Source of the DNA: Macrotis lagotis
Lineage: Eukaryota; Chordata; Mammalia; Peramelemorphia; Peramelidae
Direction of reading: 5' to 3'
Assembly (NCBI RefSeq): GCF_037893015.1
Contig: NC_133665.1
Location: 100,699,637-100,763,636 of the forward strand
DNA length: 64,000 nucleotides
Shown here: piece by piece, positions 25,690 to 36,594 of the stretch
Layout: the number at the start of each line of letters is the position of its first letter
How positions within the stretch are numbered: the first letter of the stretch is position 1
Position numbers and translations under genes: made by a program
Notes under the pieces: model-generated
Databases searched by the model: none
Seen by the model: only the letters and a program-made list of their open reading frames with translations
What the model was told of the DNA's origin: nothing

Positions 25690-28600
25690 GTATGTATCTA
25701 TCTCCTTCCTCCTTTTCATGTCTGGCTAACTTCTTCCCTAGGCATACCTTGTGGCCAGTATCATCCATTTAGGAAAATCATTCAAGGACAGAATGCTGTA
25801 CCATGTAAGTGGCCCTGGCATGTGAGCCTGAAAATTCATCATTTGTACTCATGTGGAGGAAGCCTCATTGATACTGAATGGGTGTTAACAGCAGCGCATT
25901 GTGTCATGTGGTGAGTTTCCCCCTTTGCCAGACCACACACACACACACACACACACACACAGGAGGAAAACTATTTCAGATATTATCATGAATTCCTCCA
26001 CAAAATCAGAGAGCTGAAAATACCTTATGTTCCTCTAGGAAAATTGTACCTAAATTTCTCTTCCACTTATCCCACCAATCAATTAATCAAAAAGTATTTA
26101 TTAAGTGTATCAGACCCTGAGCAAAATATCTTCTGAGGGACCTTCAATATTCCACTTGGCATTCGAAGCCCTTTATAGCTTGGCCCCCCTTACCTTTCCA
26201 GTCTTCCTCCATCTTACTCCCTGAAATGTCGTCTGCTTCCATCCAGTGATACTAGTCTTCTGACCAAACAAGACACTTCATCACTTGGCTTCAGGCATTT
26301 TCTCTAGTTGTCCTCTATCACTGGAATGCTCTCCCTTCTACACTCTAATGACTTCCTTGGTTTTCTTTAAATGCCAACTAAAATCCCATCTTCTACAGGA
26401 AGTCTTCACCAATCCCTCTTAATTGTATTGTCTTCCTCTATTAATCATGTACTATTTGGGGCTAGGTGTTGCAGTGGATAGAGTATTGGCCTTGGAGTCA
26501 GGAGGATGGGAGCTTGAATCCCACCTCAGATACTTGACTCTGACTAGCCGTGTGACCTTGGGCAAGTCCCTTAACCCTGATTGCCTTATCTCCAGGGCCA
26601 TCTCCACTTATCCTGATTCATATCTGGCCACTAGACCCAGATGGCTCTGGAGGAAAATGTGAGACTGGTGACTTAGCACAATGCCCCCTCATTCAAATCC
26701 AGTCCATGTGCTTGTCATGGCATCATATGATATCATGGTCTTCTTCAAGATCAAAGGACAAACATCATCATGTCCTATTTAGTCTCTAGGTGGCTTATTT
26801 TATACATATTTGTTTGCAAGTTATTCTCCCATTAGACTGTAAACACCTTGAGATCAGAGATTGGTTTTTGTGTTTTTGCTTCTTTTTTGCATCCTGAGTG
26901 TAAGCAAAGGGCCTAGTTTATAAATGTTTATTGATTGATTGATTATACTAGGGGGATCCTTGTTCTCAGAGCTTAAAATCTTGTTGGGGATTTAGAATGT
27001 ATACAAAAAGAGTATATGTAAAATCATGAATCTCTATTTTGTACAGATTGCTTTTAAAAAAGTATATATATATATATATATATATACATACATATTATAC
27101 ATATAAAACCTATAATGAATAATCTAATGATTACATGATATCAAGGGGAGGTGGAGAAGGAAGAGGGGGGGAAATGTGGAACTCAAAATCTTACCAAAAA
27201 TTGAATGATGAAAACTATCTTTGCCTGTAGTTAGAAAACAAATTTATTAAAGAAATAAGAGAACTAACCCCCCCCAAATAGCATTATAATAAATGTAAAG
27301 AATGCATGAAAAGACTTTGCATAGATGCTTACTAGGGTGCTAAGCTCTATACTAGATACTAGAGATATAAACACTAAACAAAATTTGTTTCTGCTTGCAA
27401 AGAATTGCTATCCTTCCATGGGAGGGAAACGTGACCGGGAGGGCCAGTCTAGTCTGGAAAATTTTAGATTTTGTCTGGAACAATGGTGGCTACTAAGCAA
27501 TGGGATGGATCCCAGAGTGGAAGTTCCAGATGGGAAAGAATTAAAGCCTCTGGTTTAACTGGTTCAGCTATTGAGAAGATGACCCTGTGAAAATCTGAAG
27601 ATGTGTATAACAGATGAATAAGTACAGTTTAGTCAGGATTATAGGAACTCAGGAGAGACAACTTGTTGTGGGTTGAGGGGTCAAATAAAGTTTTTTGGAG
27701 GTCTTGAATTTCACTGGGTTTAAAAGAAGGAGCAGTAAGAAGAAAGGGGGGTACCACTGTTCCCAAAAGTAGGTGGGTTGGGAAGAAAAGGATAAGGCAG
27801 TGTGACCAAAGTTCCAGATGAAAGGGAAGAGAATGACATTTCTGAAACAAGCAAGAGATGAGTAAAGTTGGAGCTGAGGGTCCACGTGAACAGGTTAAAG
27901 GAAGCTGTGAAATCCTAGAAAGATATTTTCATATGAAATTAAGCCAACTACATATTTTATGATGTTTTCTCTTTTTCCACAGGAATTATGATTATACTGT
28001 GGAGCTTGGAGATATATATTACAACTCTAAGGACAGTACTGTCGCCTATGTCAAGGACATCATCATCCATCCTTCTTATACAGACTTATTTATCATCAAG
28101 AATGACCTTGCCCTTATACAATTGCAATCTCCTGTGAACCTCTCCCGGAAGATTCAACCTATCTGTCTCCCATCTAATAAATTCAACTTGAAGAATGGGA
28201 CCCGCTGCTGGGTGACAGGATGGGGCCTAACTCAAAGACCTGAACAAGGTGAGAGAGGAGAATGTGGTTGTTGGTCTCCCCAATACAGAGCCAAGAGCTG
28301 TTTTTTTTTTCAGCTTAGTCTACAAGATTGAAGCTCAGAGACAGTGGGAGCCCTGGCCTCTGGCTGGCTAACTTCCCTTACCAGGATGACAAGAGCCCTC
28401 TTGGAGGTCAGTGGTGAGGGGGCTGGAGAGGGAGGGAGCAGAGTGGGAAAGGCTGGAGCTAAGGGTCTTTAAATAGTTTGTTTAGTGCCCATTGGCCGAC
28501 AAGAGGTTGTATAGCTTAGTAGGGCAGAAATTCTAAACTTTCATTTGTCATGGGACCCTTTAGGCAATCTGGTGAAACCTATGGAATCCTTAGAGTAATT

Positions 28601-29416
28601 GAGAGAGCCAGAGTGATTTAGGGCTGGTAAACCCTAAGAAAACTTTCCAGATTTCAGTGTTCAACACTGATCCATTCCTTTGGTCACAACACCCACAGGT
28701 AAGGAAGGGTGTGATAATTTATCTTGTTAGAAGGAAGGGAAAGGAAAGCAGAAAGGAAGGAAGAAAGTAAGAAACAGTTGTGTTGTTTAACTGGCCAGCT
28801 GTGGGGCAGTTCCTACTGCTCACCCAAGCTGTTGTTTGTCTTTTGTTCCTGAACTGGGAGGTGATATCATGACATACAAATGAACTGGATTTGAGTGAGG
28901 GAGGCTGTGCAAAGTTACCAGTCTCACTTTCTCCTCCAGAGCCCCTCTGGGTTCAGTGGCCAGATACAGACTTGGATGATTAGAGATGGCTCTGCTTGGC
29001 TCAGACTGAAAGTAAATAGCAATTGTTTCTGTTTGGGCCAGAAACCCTGAGGGTCTTTCCCTCCAGAGTGATCTTTTTTTTTGACTAATCAGTGCCTCTG
29101 TCAAACTGAGACTTGTTAAAGACCTTAGCTTAAAGAGGCCAAGTTCTATTGCATCCAGGGCCATCTCCAGTCATTTCTAGCCACTGGACTCAGATGACTC
29201 TGAAAGAAAAAGTGAAGCTGGTAACTAACAAATCCAATTCACTTGCATGACATGGCATCACCTCCCTGATGTCATGGTCCTCTTTGAGAATGAAAGATAA
29301 ACTGGGGGTAGCTAGGTGGAGTAGTGAATAGCAAACCAGCCCTGGAATCCAGAGAATCTGAGTTCAAATGCTGCCTCAGATGCTTGATACTTATTAGCTT
29401 AACCCCATTGCCCCAC

Positions 29417-29463
<47 letters not shown>

Positions 29464-32159
29464 GCATAAACAACATGTAAGACTTAGTATGAAACATAAA
29501 CAACAACATGTAAGGCTTAGTATGATTGTTTTAAATGTATTAGTGAGAATATTTAGTAATTCAAAGGAAGACAATTATATTTGAATGCAACCTTCAAAAT
29601 ACAGTTAGCCTTTCCACATTTCAACTTTCCCCATTGGGGTTTAACTGCATTGTTGTCAACATATGAAATTAAATGAGAATTTTGGGAGAGTTTTGAGGAA
29701 GTTGCAGATGACATGTGCAAACTAGCAGATTACACAGAATCTATGACCAAATATTTAATCCAAATTTTACAAAAATACCCCAAAAAGGAAAAAAATTCAG
29801 ACTTATTCTCTAGTATGAAGGAAGGGCCAAATAATTTTACATATATTTAACAGATTACTGGGGTGGTAGTTGGGGTGGGGAGAATGCCATGCCCCTAACC
29901 CCCTCCATGTGATAAGGTAAATTATATTAAAAACTCATTCCCAGACCCCAATTTAAGAATTCCTAGGGTAGTAATATGAAAATGAAATTGGATCAAGAGA
30001 AATTAGGACAAATTTGCTCACATTGTGAGCAGTTCCCTATTGGAACAGGCTGCCTTCAACCAAACTTTTGGTTACTTAAAAGTTTCATGCCAGCTCTAGA
30101 TGACTATTATCATGAATAAAGTAAAAGGGATTCCCCATCTAGTTGGAGAGAGGACTAGGGACCTCCAAGGCTCCTTACTGCCTTGAGATTCTAATCTCAA
30201 AAGACTCAGTGTCTTTCTGACCTTGTGTTTAGCAGGTAAGCAGACAGGGTTATAGGAACTCAGAAGAGGGAAAATTCACTGTGGGCTGAAGGGGTCAGAG
30301 AAGTTTTCTTGGAGGTCTTGAAAAGAAGAAGAAAGCAGTGAATTCATGCAAGCAATTATAATTATTATAAGTGGTGAGTCTCACTACCTGTACCCACAGA
30401 GTATTTCTTCTCTAGCCCTTTCTCTCCCTCCATATGCATGTCTCTCTCATCTGCCTTTCCCTTCCAGACTTTGCGATTGTCCTCTGCAACTGAGGGACAC
30501 CAAGGCTTGGCATTCTGAACCATTGGTGGGTGGAGGCTTTGCTTTTGTAGTGAGTTCTGGCTTTGGGGTATGTGCTTGAGCAGGAGCAGGATGTGAATGG
30601 TTCCTAGGGTAGCAGAGGCCTCAAGAGAAGACTGGATGGTGTAGAGGGATGGTGACCTTTTGTCTGTATTATTGCCTGTTAATTCCTAGCCTCAGAAGAT
30701 GACTATCCTAGTCGACTCCAGGAAGCTGATCTATACATCATTGAAAAAAATCACTGCAACAAAATGCTGGCAAAAGCCCTGTTTTTTACAACAGTTTTCC
30801 CCATCATCAGTAATGAAATGCTCTGTGCCTATCACCCACAAGGAAAAGATTCCTGCCAGGTTAGTTCCTCCCATGCTCCCTCTACCTCCCCCTCTGCCAC
30901 CATAGATTCTAACTAAATATTATCAGCAAAAGTCAGGATTGCCTGAATTACCAGTCTTTTTGGACCTTTGCTAACTAAATGGTTTGGGGCCATGGGGTTA
31001 AGTGACTTGTCCAAAGTCACACAGCTAGTAAGTGTCATGTGTGTTTTGCCAGATTTGAACTTAGGTCCTTCTGACTCCAGGGCCAGTTTTCTATCTACTG
31101 TGCAACCTGGCTGCTCCAACTCAATAGTTCTTAATGTGTGATCCTTAAATGTTTTTGGTAACATTTTGTTAAATGAATTTCAATGTAACTGGTTTCCTTT
31201 GTAATCCAATATGATCTGTTTTATTCTTTTAAAAATATTATTTTGAAAAACTTCCCCAAAAGAAGTTAAGAGCACCTGGGTAGAAGATGAATGGTCAGCC
31301 ATAGAGAAGTGTCACTGCTTTATGGTCATTGGAAAGTTTAGGTCTAGACAATGGAGAAGAAAAAGAGAGAGCTGAAACCTCCCCTCTCCAAAATCTGTGG
31401 AGAAGAAACCAAATACAAATAGGGTCCAAAGAGGTAAGATTCTAAAAATAAGTAGATAGAGCCAGCTAGAGGAAGCAAGATGATAAAGTTAAGAGTTGGG
31501 GTGAGGAGCTTAAAAATCTATAATTACACTAATTCCATTCAAGTGGAATTGGGTTGTTGTGAGACAGATTGTGTCTCTCTAAATCCTTCTTTGGATTTGA
31601 GGTCTATGGTATGGGACCCCTATAATATATTCCTAGCCCTGTCACTAGAAAGGTATATGATGTTAAGCAAACCATTTCTTCCTTTGGAATCTCAGTTTCC
31701 TTATCTGTATAATGAAGGAGTTGGATCAGATGGTCTCTGTGATCCCTTTCACTTCTGACATTCTAAATCTTCTGAGCAAATGTCTAGGCCATAATGGAAA
31801 TAGATAGTTTCTTTTCTCTTTTGCCCCCTACATAAATCCTTTGGACCTCCCTCCTTGGATTTATGACTTTTTGCTTCCTGGAAAAAATCTGGCAAAAAAA
31901 AAAATCATTGTGCTGGAAAGATTAAGGATTTCATCAAATTCTCCTATTGAGTGTTTGTGATGTAGGTCCCTGTAGGAGAGCCTGCCAAGGTCCAGAAATC
32001 ATCTGCCTCTGTCAAGCCTCTGGCAGGCATAAAACCTATGGCGAAACAGAGAACAGGATGGTGAAGAAAAATGGAGGAAAGATGAGATAGGGAGCCATGG
32101 CTGCAGTGGGGGTGGGGATTTGAGTTGGTCTCAGGTAGTGACGGAAGTCAGGGAATAAT

Positions 32160-32196
<37 letters not shown>

Positions 32197-32608
32197 AATT
32201 GAGAAGTGGTGGGAGAAGTGGTTTCTCATTCCCAGCTCCTACAGAATCCCTTCTGTGGTTCTTCTACCCTTCCTGAAGTGTCTGGAATTCAGTAAAATCT
32301 CATCATTCATCCATACTCCAAGTCTTAAAGTTCTAGTTTCTACTATAACTTTCTCTCTCTTTCTCCAGGGGGATTCAGGGGGCGCTCTTGCCTGTGAAGT
32401 TGGAGAGGACACCTGGGTACAGGCAGGGATAGTGAGCTGGGGAATTGGCTGTGGAAATCCTGAAATACCTGGAATTTATACTAGAGTCAGTTCATTCTCC
32501 ACATGGATCATCAAAACCATAAACCAAAAAAACTCTTCATTTTTGGCCTCTTCCTGTCTCATATGTATCTCGATGCTGCTGTCCCTTTGTGTCCTAATAA
32601 CTCTGTGA
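22772..32608 (+). CDS. Trypsin-like serine protease, PRSS42-46 (testis protease cluster) type; five exons, 314 residues
   Basis: Join of 22772-22871, 25742-25910, 27983-28248, 30690-30859 and 32369-32608; 945 nt, no stop, all introns GT..AG, phases 1, 2, 1, 0. Residues 1-33 form a signal peptide with a Leu-rich core ([18 protein letters not shown]). The activation site is K45-I46 (KIIQG in place of the usual RIVGG). The triad is H86 (TAAHC), D131 (NDLAL) and S238 (GDSGG). D232, six residues before S238, plus G260 and G270 predict Lys/Arg specificity. All five standard disulfides can form (37-151, 71-87, 165-244, 201-224, 234-263). C55 is an extra cysteine. Sequons are at N142, N161 and N290. 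Residues 293-314 are hydrophobic, like a GPI signal. From memory it most resembles PRSS42 and PRSS45; the exact orthologue is unresolved. Exon 1 is the least certain part. Confidence 0.88.
22981..23030. promoter_or_regulatory. Three CACGTGACG elements at exact 21-bp spacing
   Basis: CACGTGAC begins at 22981, 23002 and 23023. Each holds the palindromic E-box CACGTG (USF/MITF/TFE class) overlapping a TGACG half-CRE. The intervening GC-rich filler is similar, so the array arose by tandem duplication, and the spacing equals two DNA turns. Confidence 0.72.
23200..25690. repeat. 2.5 kb pyrimidine-rich tandem repeat filling intron 1
   Basis: Almost continuous TCTG/TTTCT sequence with higher-order order: the phrase 'ctttctagttttcttg' or a variant recurs near 23251, 23382, 23531, 23675, 23819, 24043, 24192, 24338, 24489, 24711, 24867 and 25003. 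The unit is about 145 bp, with two intervals of about 223 bp. It ends in pure (CT)n at 25623-25687. The long open frames on the + strand (up to 593 codons, all Ser/Leu/Phe) and the Arg/Glu frame on the - strand are composition artefacts. The tract ends about 50 bp before the exon 2 acceptor. Confidence 0.93.
25742..25910 (+). CDS. Protease exon 2 (activation site and catalytic His)
   Basis: AG acceptor at 25740-25741, GT donor at 25911. Encodes residues 34-90: C37 for the light-chain disulfide, [10 protein letters not shown] (cleavage after K45), WPWHVSL, CGGSLI and WVLTAAHC with H86. 169 nt, ending in phase 2. The core motifs are unmistakable for family S1A. Confidence 0.96.
25933..25961. 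repeat. (CA)n microsatellite at start of intron 2
   Basis: About 29 bp of pure CA, 22 bp after the exon 2 donor. Confidence 0.95.
26457..26772 (+). mobile_element. Long SINE of a third family in intron 2
   Basis: SINE head and middle as in the WSINE/CORE group ('gttgcagtggatagagtatt'), but with a distinct 3' extension: 'ccagggccatctccacttat', 'ggctctggaggaaaatgtga', 'tgatatcatggtcttcttca' and end 'ggacaaacatcatcatg'. Extension fragments recur at 28826, 29155, 45690 and 61878. Confidence 0.8.
27000..27265 (+). mobile_element. L1 3' UTR fragment in intron 2
   Basis: Contains a (TA)n stretch (27062-27087), then 'gtggagaaggaagag', 'gaaatgtggaactcaaaatc' and 'gatgaaaactatctttgcc' with an A-rich end, as in the other L1 3' tails of the window. 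Confidence 0.65.
27636..27740 (+). repeat. Direct repeat within the gene, copy 1 (copy 2 at about 30247-30345)
   Basis: 'ttataggaactcag..', '..gtgggttgaggggtca', 'ttttttggaggtcttga' recurs in intron 3 with substitutions ('gtgggctgaaggggtca', 'ttttcttggaggtcttga'). The copies flank exon 3 in the same orientation. They could be a dispersed repeat or a local duplication. Confidence 0.6.
27983..28248 (+). CDS. Protease exon 3 (catalytic Asp)
   Basis: AG acceptor at 27981-27982, donor GT at 28249; 266 nt, residues 90-179. Carries [18 protein letters not shown] (D131), IQPICLP with C151, and CWVTGWG. Sequons lie at N142 and N161. The pseudogene exon at 60971-61236 has exactly the same length. Confidence 0.96.
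28249..30689 (+). other. Intron 3, mostly repeats
   Basis: Holds two opposed fragments of the long-SINE 3' extension (28826-28995 minus, 29155-29300 plus), a diverged SINE (29306-29416) running into a (GA)n tract (29423-29458), and the second copy of the intronic direct repeat (about 30247-30345). No further exon seen. Confidence 0.75.
30690..30859 (+). CDS. Protease exon 4 (S1 specificity residue)
   Basis: Acceptor AG at 30688-30689 (tract 'gttaattcctag' is pyrimidine-poor), donor GT at 30860. 170 nt, residues 179-235, ending phase 0. Contains [27 protein letters not shown] and GKDSCQ; D232 sets trypsin-like specificity. Confidence 0.95.
30860..32368 (+). other. Intron 4
   Basis: Contains a reverse SINE (about 30983-31117), a MIR-like element (about 31575-31775, 'ctcagtttccttatctgtat') and a (GT)n run (32162-32194). 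No exon seen apart from the flanking ones. Confidence 0.75.
32369..32608 (+). CDS. Protease exon 5 (catalytic Ser and hydrophobic tail)
   Basis: Acceptor tract 'tttctctctctttctccag' ends at 32368. Opens with [10 protein letters not shown] (S238), then [14 protein letters not shown] and [14 protein letters not shown]. After the last helix come about ten polar residues and a 22-residue hydrophobic end ([20 protein letters not shown]..), then TGA at 32606-32608. No charged residue follows the hydrophobic stretch, which favours GPI processing over a transmembrane anchor. Confidence 0.96.
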   Translation, partial: GDSGGALACEVGEDTWVQAGIVSWGIGCGNPEIPGIYTRVSSFSTWIIKTINQKNSSFLASSCLICISMLLSLCVLITL

Positions 32609-33130
32609 CACAGCTTCCTCATGTCCCTGCAATCTCTGCTCAACTACCCTTCTTTTGCCTTCTTTCAAACCCTCCTCAAATCTTACTGCTCCCTCGAAGG
32701 ACTTCTCAGCCTTCCTTACTTTCAAAACCCGGTTTCACTGAGTGGCAAGAGGATGAGTCAGTTACTGTATGGAAAACACTTGAGAGTTGCTATTATAGGT
32801 TGTAATGGTTGTTTTTATTATAATTCCCCATCGAGTAGGTGCCATGATCTGGAGTGTGGTCTTTGGCCATAGGAGATGGATGTAACATAAACCAAGGCAA
32901 GCTGTTGGGAAGATGGGTAGAACCTTTGGCTTTCAAAGTTCCTGAGGTCCTCCATCCTCAGCTCAGTTCTTTCCTCCCTTCAAGAAGCCATCAGAATTAT
33001 TCTTTTCCCTTCTCCCAATCTCTATCTACTCCCTAACCAGAGACTTAAGGTCCTTCACTTCCCCTTTGTTGGATGGATAGGATATGGTTCCCTTTGATCC
33101 ATCTTGCTTTGATCATTAATGCTTCATGTT

Positions 33131-33136
33131 AATAAA
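33131..33136 (+). terminator. Poly(A) signal AATAAA of the protease gene
   Basis: First AATAAA after the stop codon, 522 bp downstream, within 'catgttaataaaacttcag'. The 3' flank resembles sequence at 54300-54480 where the signal has become CACAAA. Confidence 0.65.
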
Positions 33137-33195
33137 ACTTCAGAAAAGCATGCAGCTGACTGAGAGAAAAGCTATTATCTCTGAGTATAAAGGTT

Positions 33196-33393
33196 TTGGA
33201 AACTGATGATAAACTTCTCTGGTGTTATCCAAATGCCCATCCTCTCATTGAACAAGGCCTTGGTGGTGTTGGTGGCCTGTTTTGTTGCACCCATTGCTTG
33301 AAGAACATTGCTGCCCCTGTAAGCAAGGGACTGAATGCCCTCTTCATTGATGGGTGGAAGGATTACTTGAGCTGCTTTAAGAGAGAATTTTGA
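33196..33393 (+). other. Open frame of 65 codons, not recognised
   Basis: Starts 60 bp after the poly(A) signal. It encodes a Cys/Gly/Leu-rich peptide with QGLGGVGGLFCCTHCLKNI and DGWKDYLSCF. Composition looks more protein-like than most repeat frames, so it may be a processed-pseudogene fragment, but no family was recognised and no promoter or splice site was found. Chance is quite possible. Confidence 0.2.
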
Positions 33394-33530
33394 TCACAAC
33401 CATGTTCTATCTATCATAGAACACCAATATCCTCTATTCAATTTTTAATATGTGTCAGGTCCTGTGTACAGCAATGCAGAAGCAGGCTTGAAAAAAAATA
33501 ACACAAGAGTTGTCCTCAGGGAGCTTAGAG

Positions 33531-33730
33531 TTTAATGGGCAAGTTACTCAAACTTTCTGTGCCTCAGTTTCTTCATCTTAAAGTAAGAAGGTTGGACTAG
33601 TTGGTTTCTAAGGGTCCCTCCCAGCTCTGAATATATGATGCTATAAAGGAGAAATTTCAAGAGGAGGAAGAGAGAAATTCTCTAAGGTGAAGATGAGGAG
33701 GGAATAAACACATTCCAGGTGTGGGAACTG
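33531..33730 (+). repeat. Inverted repeat, left arm
   Basis: This 200-bp block is the reverse complement of 34108-34307, with about 17 mismatches counted by eye and no gap. It contains a MIR-like 'tgcctcagtttcttcatctt' stretch and extends past it to 'cacattccaggtgtgggaac'. Confidence 0.93.
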
Positions 33731-34050
33731 GCCAGTGCAAAGGCATGGAGATAGGAAATATAACATCTTATGTGAGGAATGAAAAAAGGTCATAAATCAG
33801 ATGGATCATGATGGAGTGCAAGAAATGGGATAATTGGAGTGTGGAGAGAAAAGAAGAGAATCCAGCACAGAACCTTGAGGGACTCACATACTTAGAAGAC
33901 AGGAGACAAATGATGATCCAACAAAAGAAACAGAGCAATTACAAAATCAACAAGAGAATCAAGACTGAGTAGATTCAGGAAAGACAAGGAAAAGAAAAAA
34001 TATCCAGGAAAAAGGATGGTAAAGGATCCAAAGTTGCAAAAGGTCATATA

Positions 34051-34371
34051 ACAAGAGAACCAAGAAGAGACAGTTGTATTCACAATTGGCTTGTCTGCTT
34101 AAGAATTCAGTCCCCACACCTGGAATGTGTTCATTCCCTCCTCATCTTCACCTTAGAGAATTTTTCTCTTCCTCCTCTTGAAATTTCTCCCTTATAGCAT
34201 TGCATATTCAGAGCTTGGAGGGACCCTTAGAAGCCAACTAGTTCAACATTCTCACTTTAAGATGAAGAAACTGAGGCACAAAAAGTTTGCATAACCTGCC
34301 CATTGAACTACCAAAACAAGAGAACCAAGAAAAGACAGTTGTATTTCACAGTTAGTTTGGCAGTTTAGGAA
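34051..34371. repeat. Inverted repeat right arm (34108-34307) framed by 55-bp direct repeats
   Basis: The right arm is bracketed by acaagagaaccaagaa-type repeats at 34051-34105 and 34316-34371, about 80% alike. The loop between the two arms is 377 bp. Confidence 0.85.
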
Positions 34372-35790
34372 GACAGAAGTGGAGGGAAGGCCTGAATATC
34401 CTTATAGGTAGTGACAAAGGACCCAGTAAATAGTGAGAGACTGAAGGTTTGTGATCAAAGGGGTAAGCTCTTGGTGGAGAGGGAGGGAAGGAGATCAAGG
34501 CACAGACAGAGGGGTTTGCTTGGAAAAGAAAAGGCTGCCTCTTTCTTAGAGGCTCATGCTAGGTAGGAGAGAATTGCTGAGGTGATGGAGAAATATTAAG
34601 GCATGCAAGAGAGGAGATGATAGGGATCACCCCTGATGACTTTAATTTTATTTTAGAATCAGAGACAAGGTTATGTGCTGAAAGATAAAATTTGGACAAT
34701 GGGTTTAGAAGCTTCAGGAGAAAGGTATTGGAACAGCCACTGAGAGGACCATGATAGAAACACAAAATAATAGGAATTAAAATATTGCCTTGCTGAAGTA
34801 TGGGTCCAATTGAGACTAGATATGTGAACTTCTGAAGACATGGTCATCATGTTTGTGTCATCTTCAGCAGTTTTTAATAGCACAAGAGTGGGGAGAAAAG
34901 AAAGTGGATTGTCTAGGTTGGAAGATTGGCATATTCTAATGGCTGTAGGACAAAGAGGCAAAAAGGCAACTGCACAGTCAAACTGGTTAATACAAGGTCA
35001 AGACTGAGACCGAAGTAGGACTGACTGTGAGACTATGGAAAGATGGAGAATCTGGATATCACATAGGGAGATGATGGCCAGTCTGACATTGACCATTAGG
35101 TATTGAGCTGCCCTCATGGAGATGGCCTCTAGTTTGAGATGAGAGCTTCCCTCAAACTTGATAAACATTAAGGTTGAAATCTAGTTCTAGTAATCTGTGG
35201 AATCAAATAACCATAAATACCTTAAAAATGGAGAGAACCAAGGTTGAGGGAAAGCTGGAGGGTCAGCATATTATGATTATGGAAGGAGATTTAACAATTC
35301 AGGATCATGGAAATGGAATGTTTTTGGTTCATAGTAAAATTTATAGTATAACCCCTCCTGTAGGCCTCTGAAGTGGGGTGGGAGGTCATGGGAACTGAAG
35401 AATTATCAGAACCTTGGAGTCCAGAGCAACAGAGGTGATTACTCAAGGGAATCACTTGTCTCCAGTTTCTCAAACCAGTATTGCTCTTCTTTTTCTTGGT
35501 GGTCTCTGTGAATATGCTTTCCCATTCTCTGCTTGTTGTTCAGAGGCTCCAGCTCTACCCTCTTTCAAAAGAAATTTTAGGATCATAATTTAAAGCTGAA
35601 GAGAAACTTTGGGGTAATCTAACCCCTCATTTTACAGGTGAGAAAACTGAAGCCCTGAGAGATTTGACTTGCCCGACCTGACAAGAGTAGTAATAAATAA
35701 AACCAAGGTTTGAACTACAAGCCTCTGACCATGATCCCACCTAGAATTTACTGGATTAAAGAATTTAGGGCTAGATGGGAAGTTGGAAAT
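34372..35790. other. Intergenic, no gene seen
   Basis: Purine-rich diverged sequence with phrases of the dispersed 'gggaaggagatcaag.., ..ttgtgtcatcttcagcag' type. A MIR-like stretch lies near 35620-35720 ('ttttacaggtgagaaaactg'). Confidence 0.4.
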
Positions 35791-36594
35791 CATTAAAACA
35801 ACAATAACAACTCATTGTCCTAGTAAATTCATAGGAAAACTTCATACCATCAAAAAACAGTTAGTATTCATACTATACAAATTGTTCCTAAATATAAGAA
35901 AATACCTATCAAGTGCCTTTTATGAGACATATGTAGACATAAAGCACAGAATTATACATGAATGTCATAAATGTATATCAATTCAGAAATTTTAAATAAA
36001 ATCCTGTCATATAGATAATAGCAACTCATTCAAGAAATCTTTCCTTGTAACCAATTTATACCAGGAATTAAGGATTTTTCAACATTAAAAAAGAAATCAA
36101 GGTGATTGATTATATTATAAACAAAAACATTCAAAACACATGATTATCTCAATAGATTCAGAAAAACTTTTGATAAAGTACAACATCCATTTACCCTATA
36201 AAGCATAGGCATGGAGGGGTTTTACTATCATAAAGAGCATCTATTTAAAATTAAACCAAAAGTAAACATCATGTGCAAAAGAGATATGCTAAAACTTTTC
36301 ACAATAAACTGAGGAATAAAACATATATGTCCACCCTCTCCATTATAACTTGATATTGTTCTGGAAATGTAAATTAGCATAAGATAAAAGAAAGGAATTA
36401 AAGGCATAAAGATAGAAAAAACTATTCCTATTTGCTGATGATCAGGAAGTCCTAGGAAATCAGCAACACTATTAAATAATACAGTATCAAGATTTCAGGC
36501 TACAAAAATAAACACTCAAAAGAGCAGCATTTCTGTGTAATAGTAACAAAAATCCAAGAGACAACAATAGAGAAATTCCATTCCAAATAAACAT

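Noticed and set aside
22462..25772. Very long + strand open frames (530, 593, 296 and 242 codons) and a - strand Arg/Glu frame
   Set aside because: They are Ser/Leu/Phe (or Arg/Glu) strings produced by pyrimidine-rich repeat sequence that rarely contains stop codons, readable in all three frames, with no domain.
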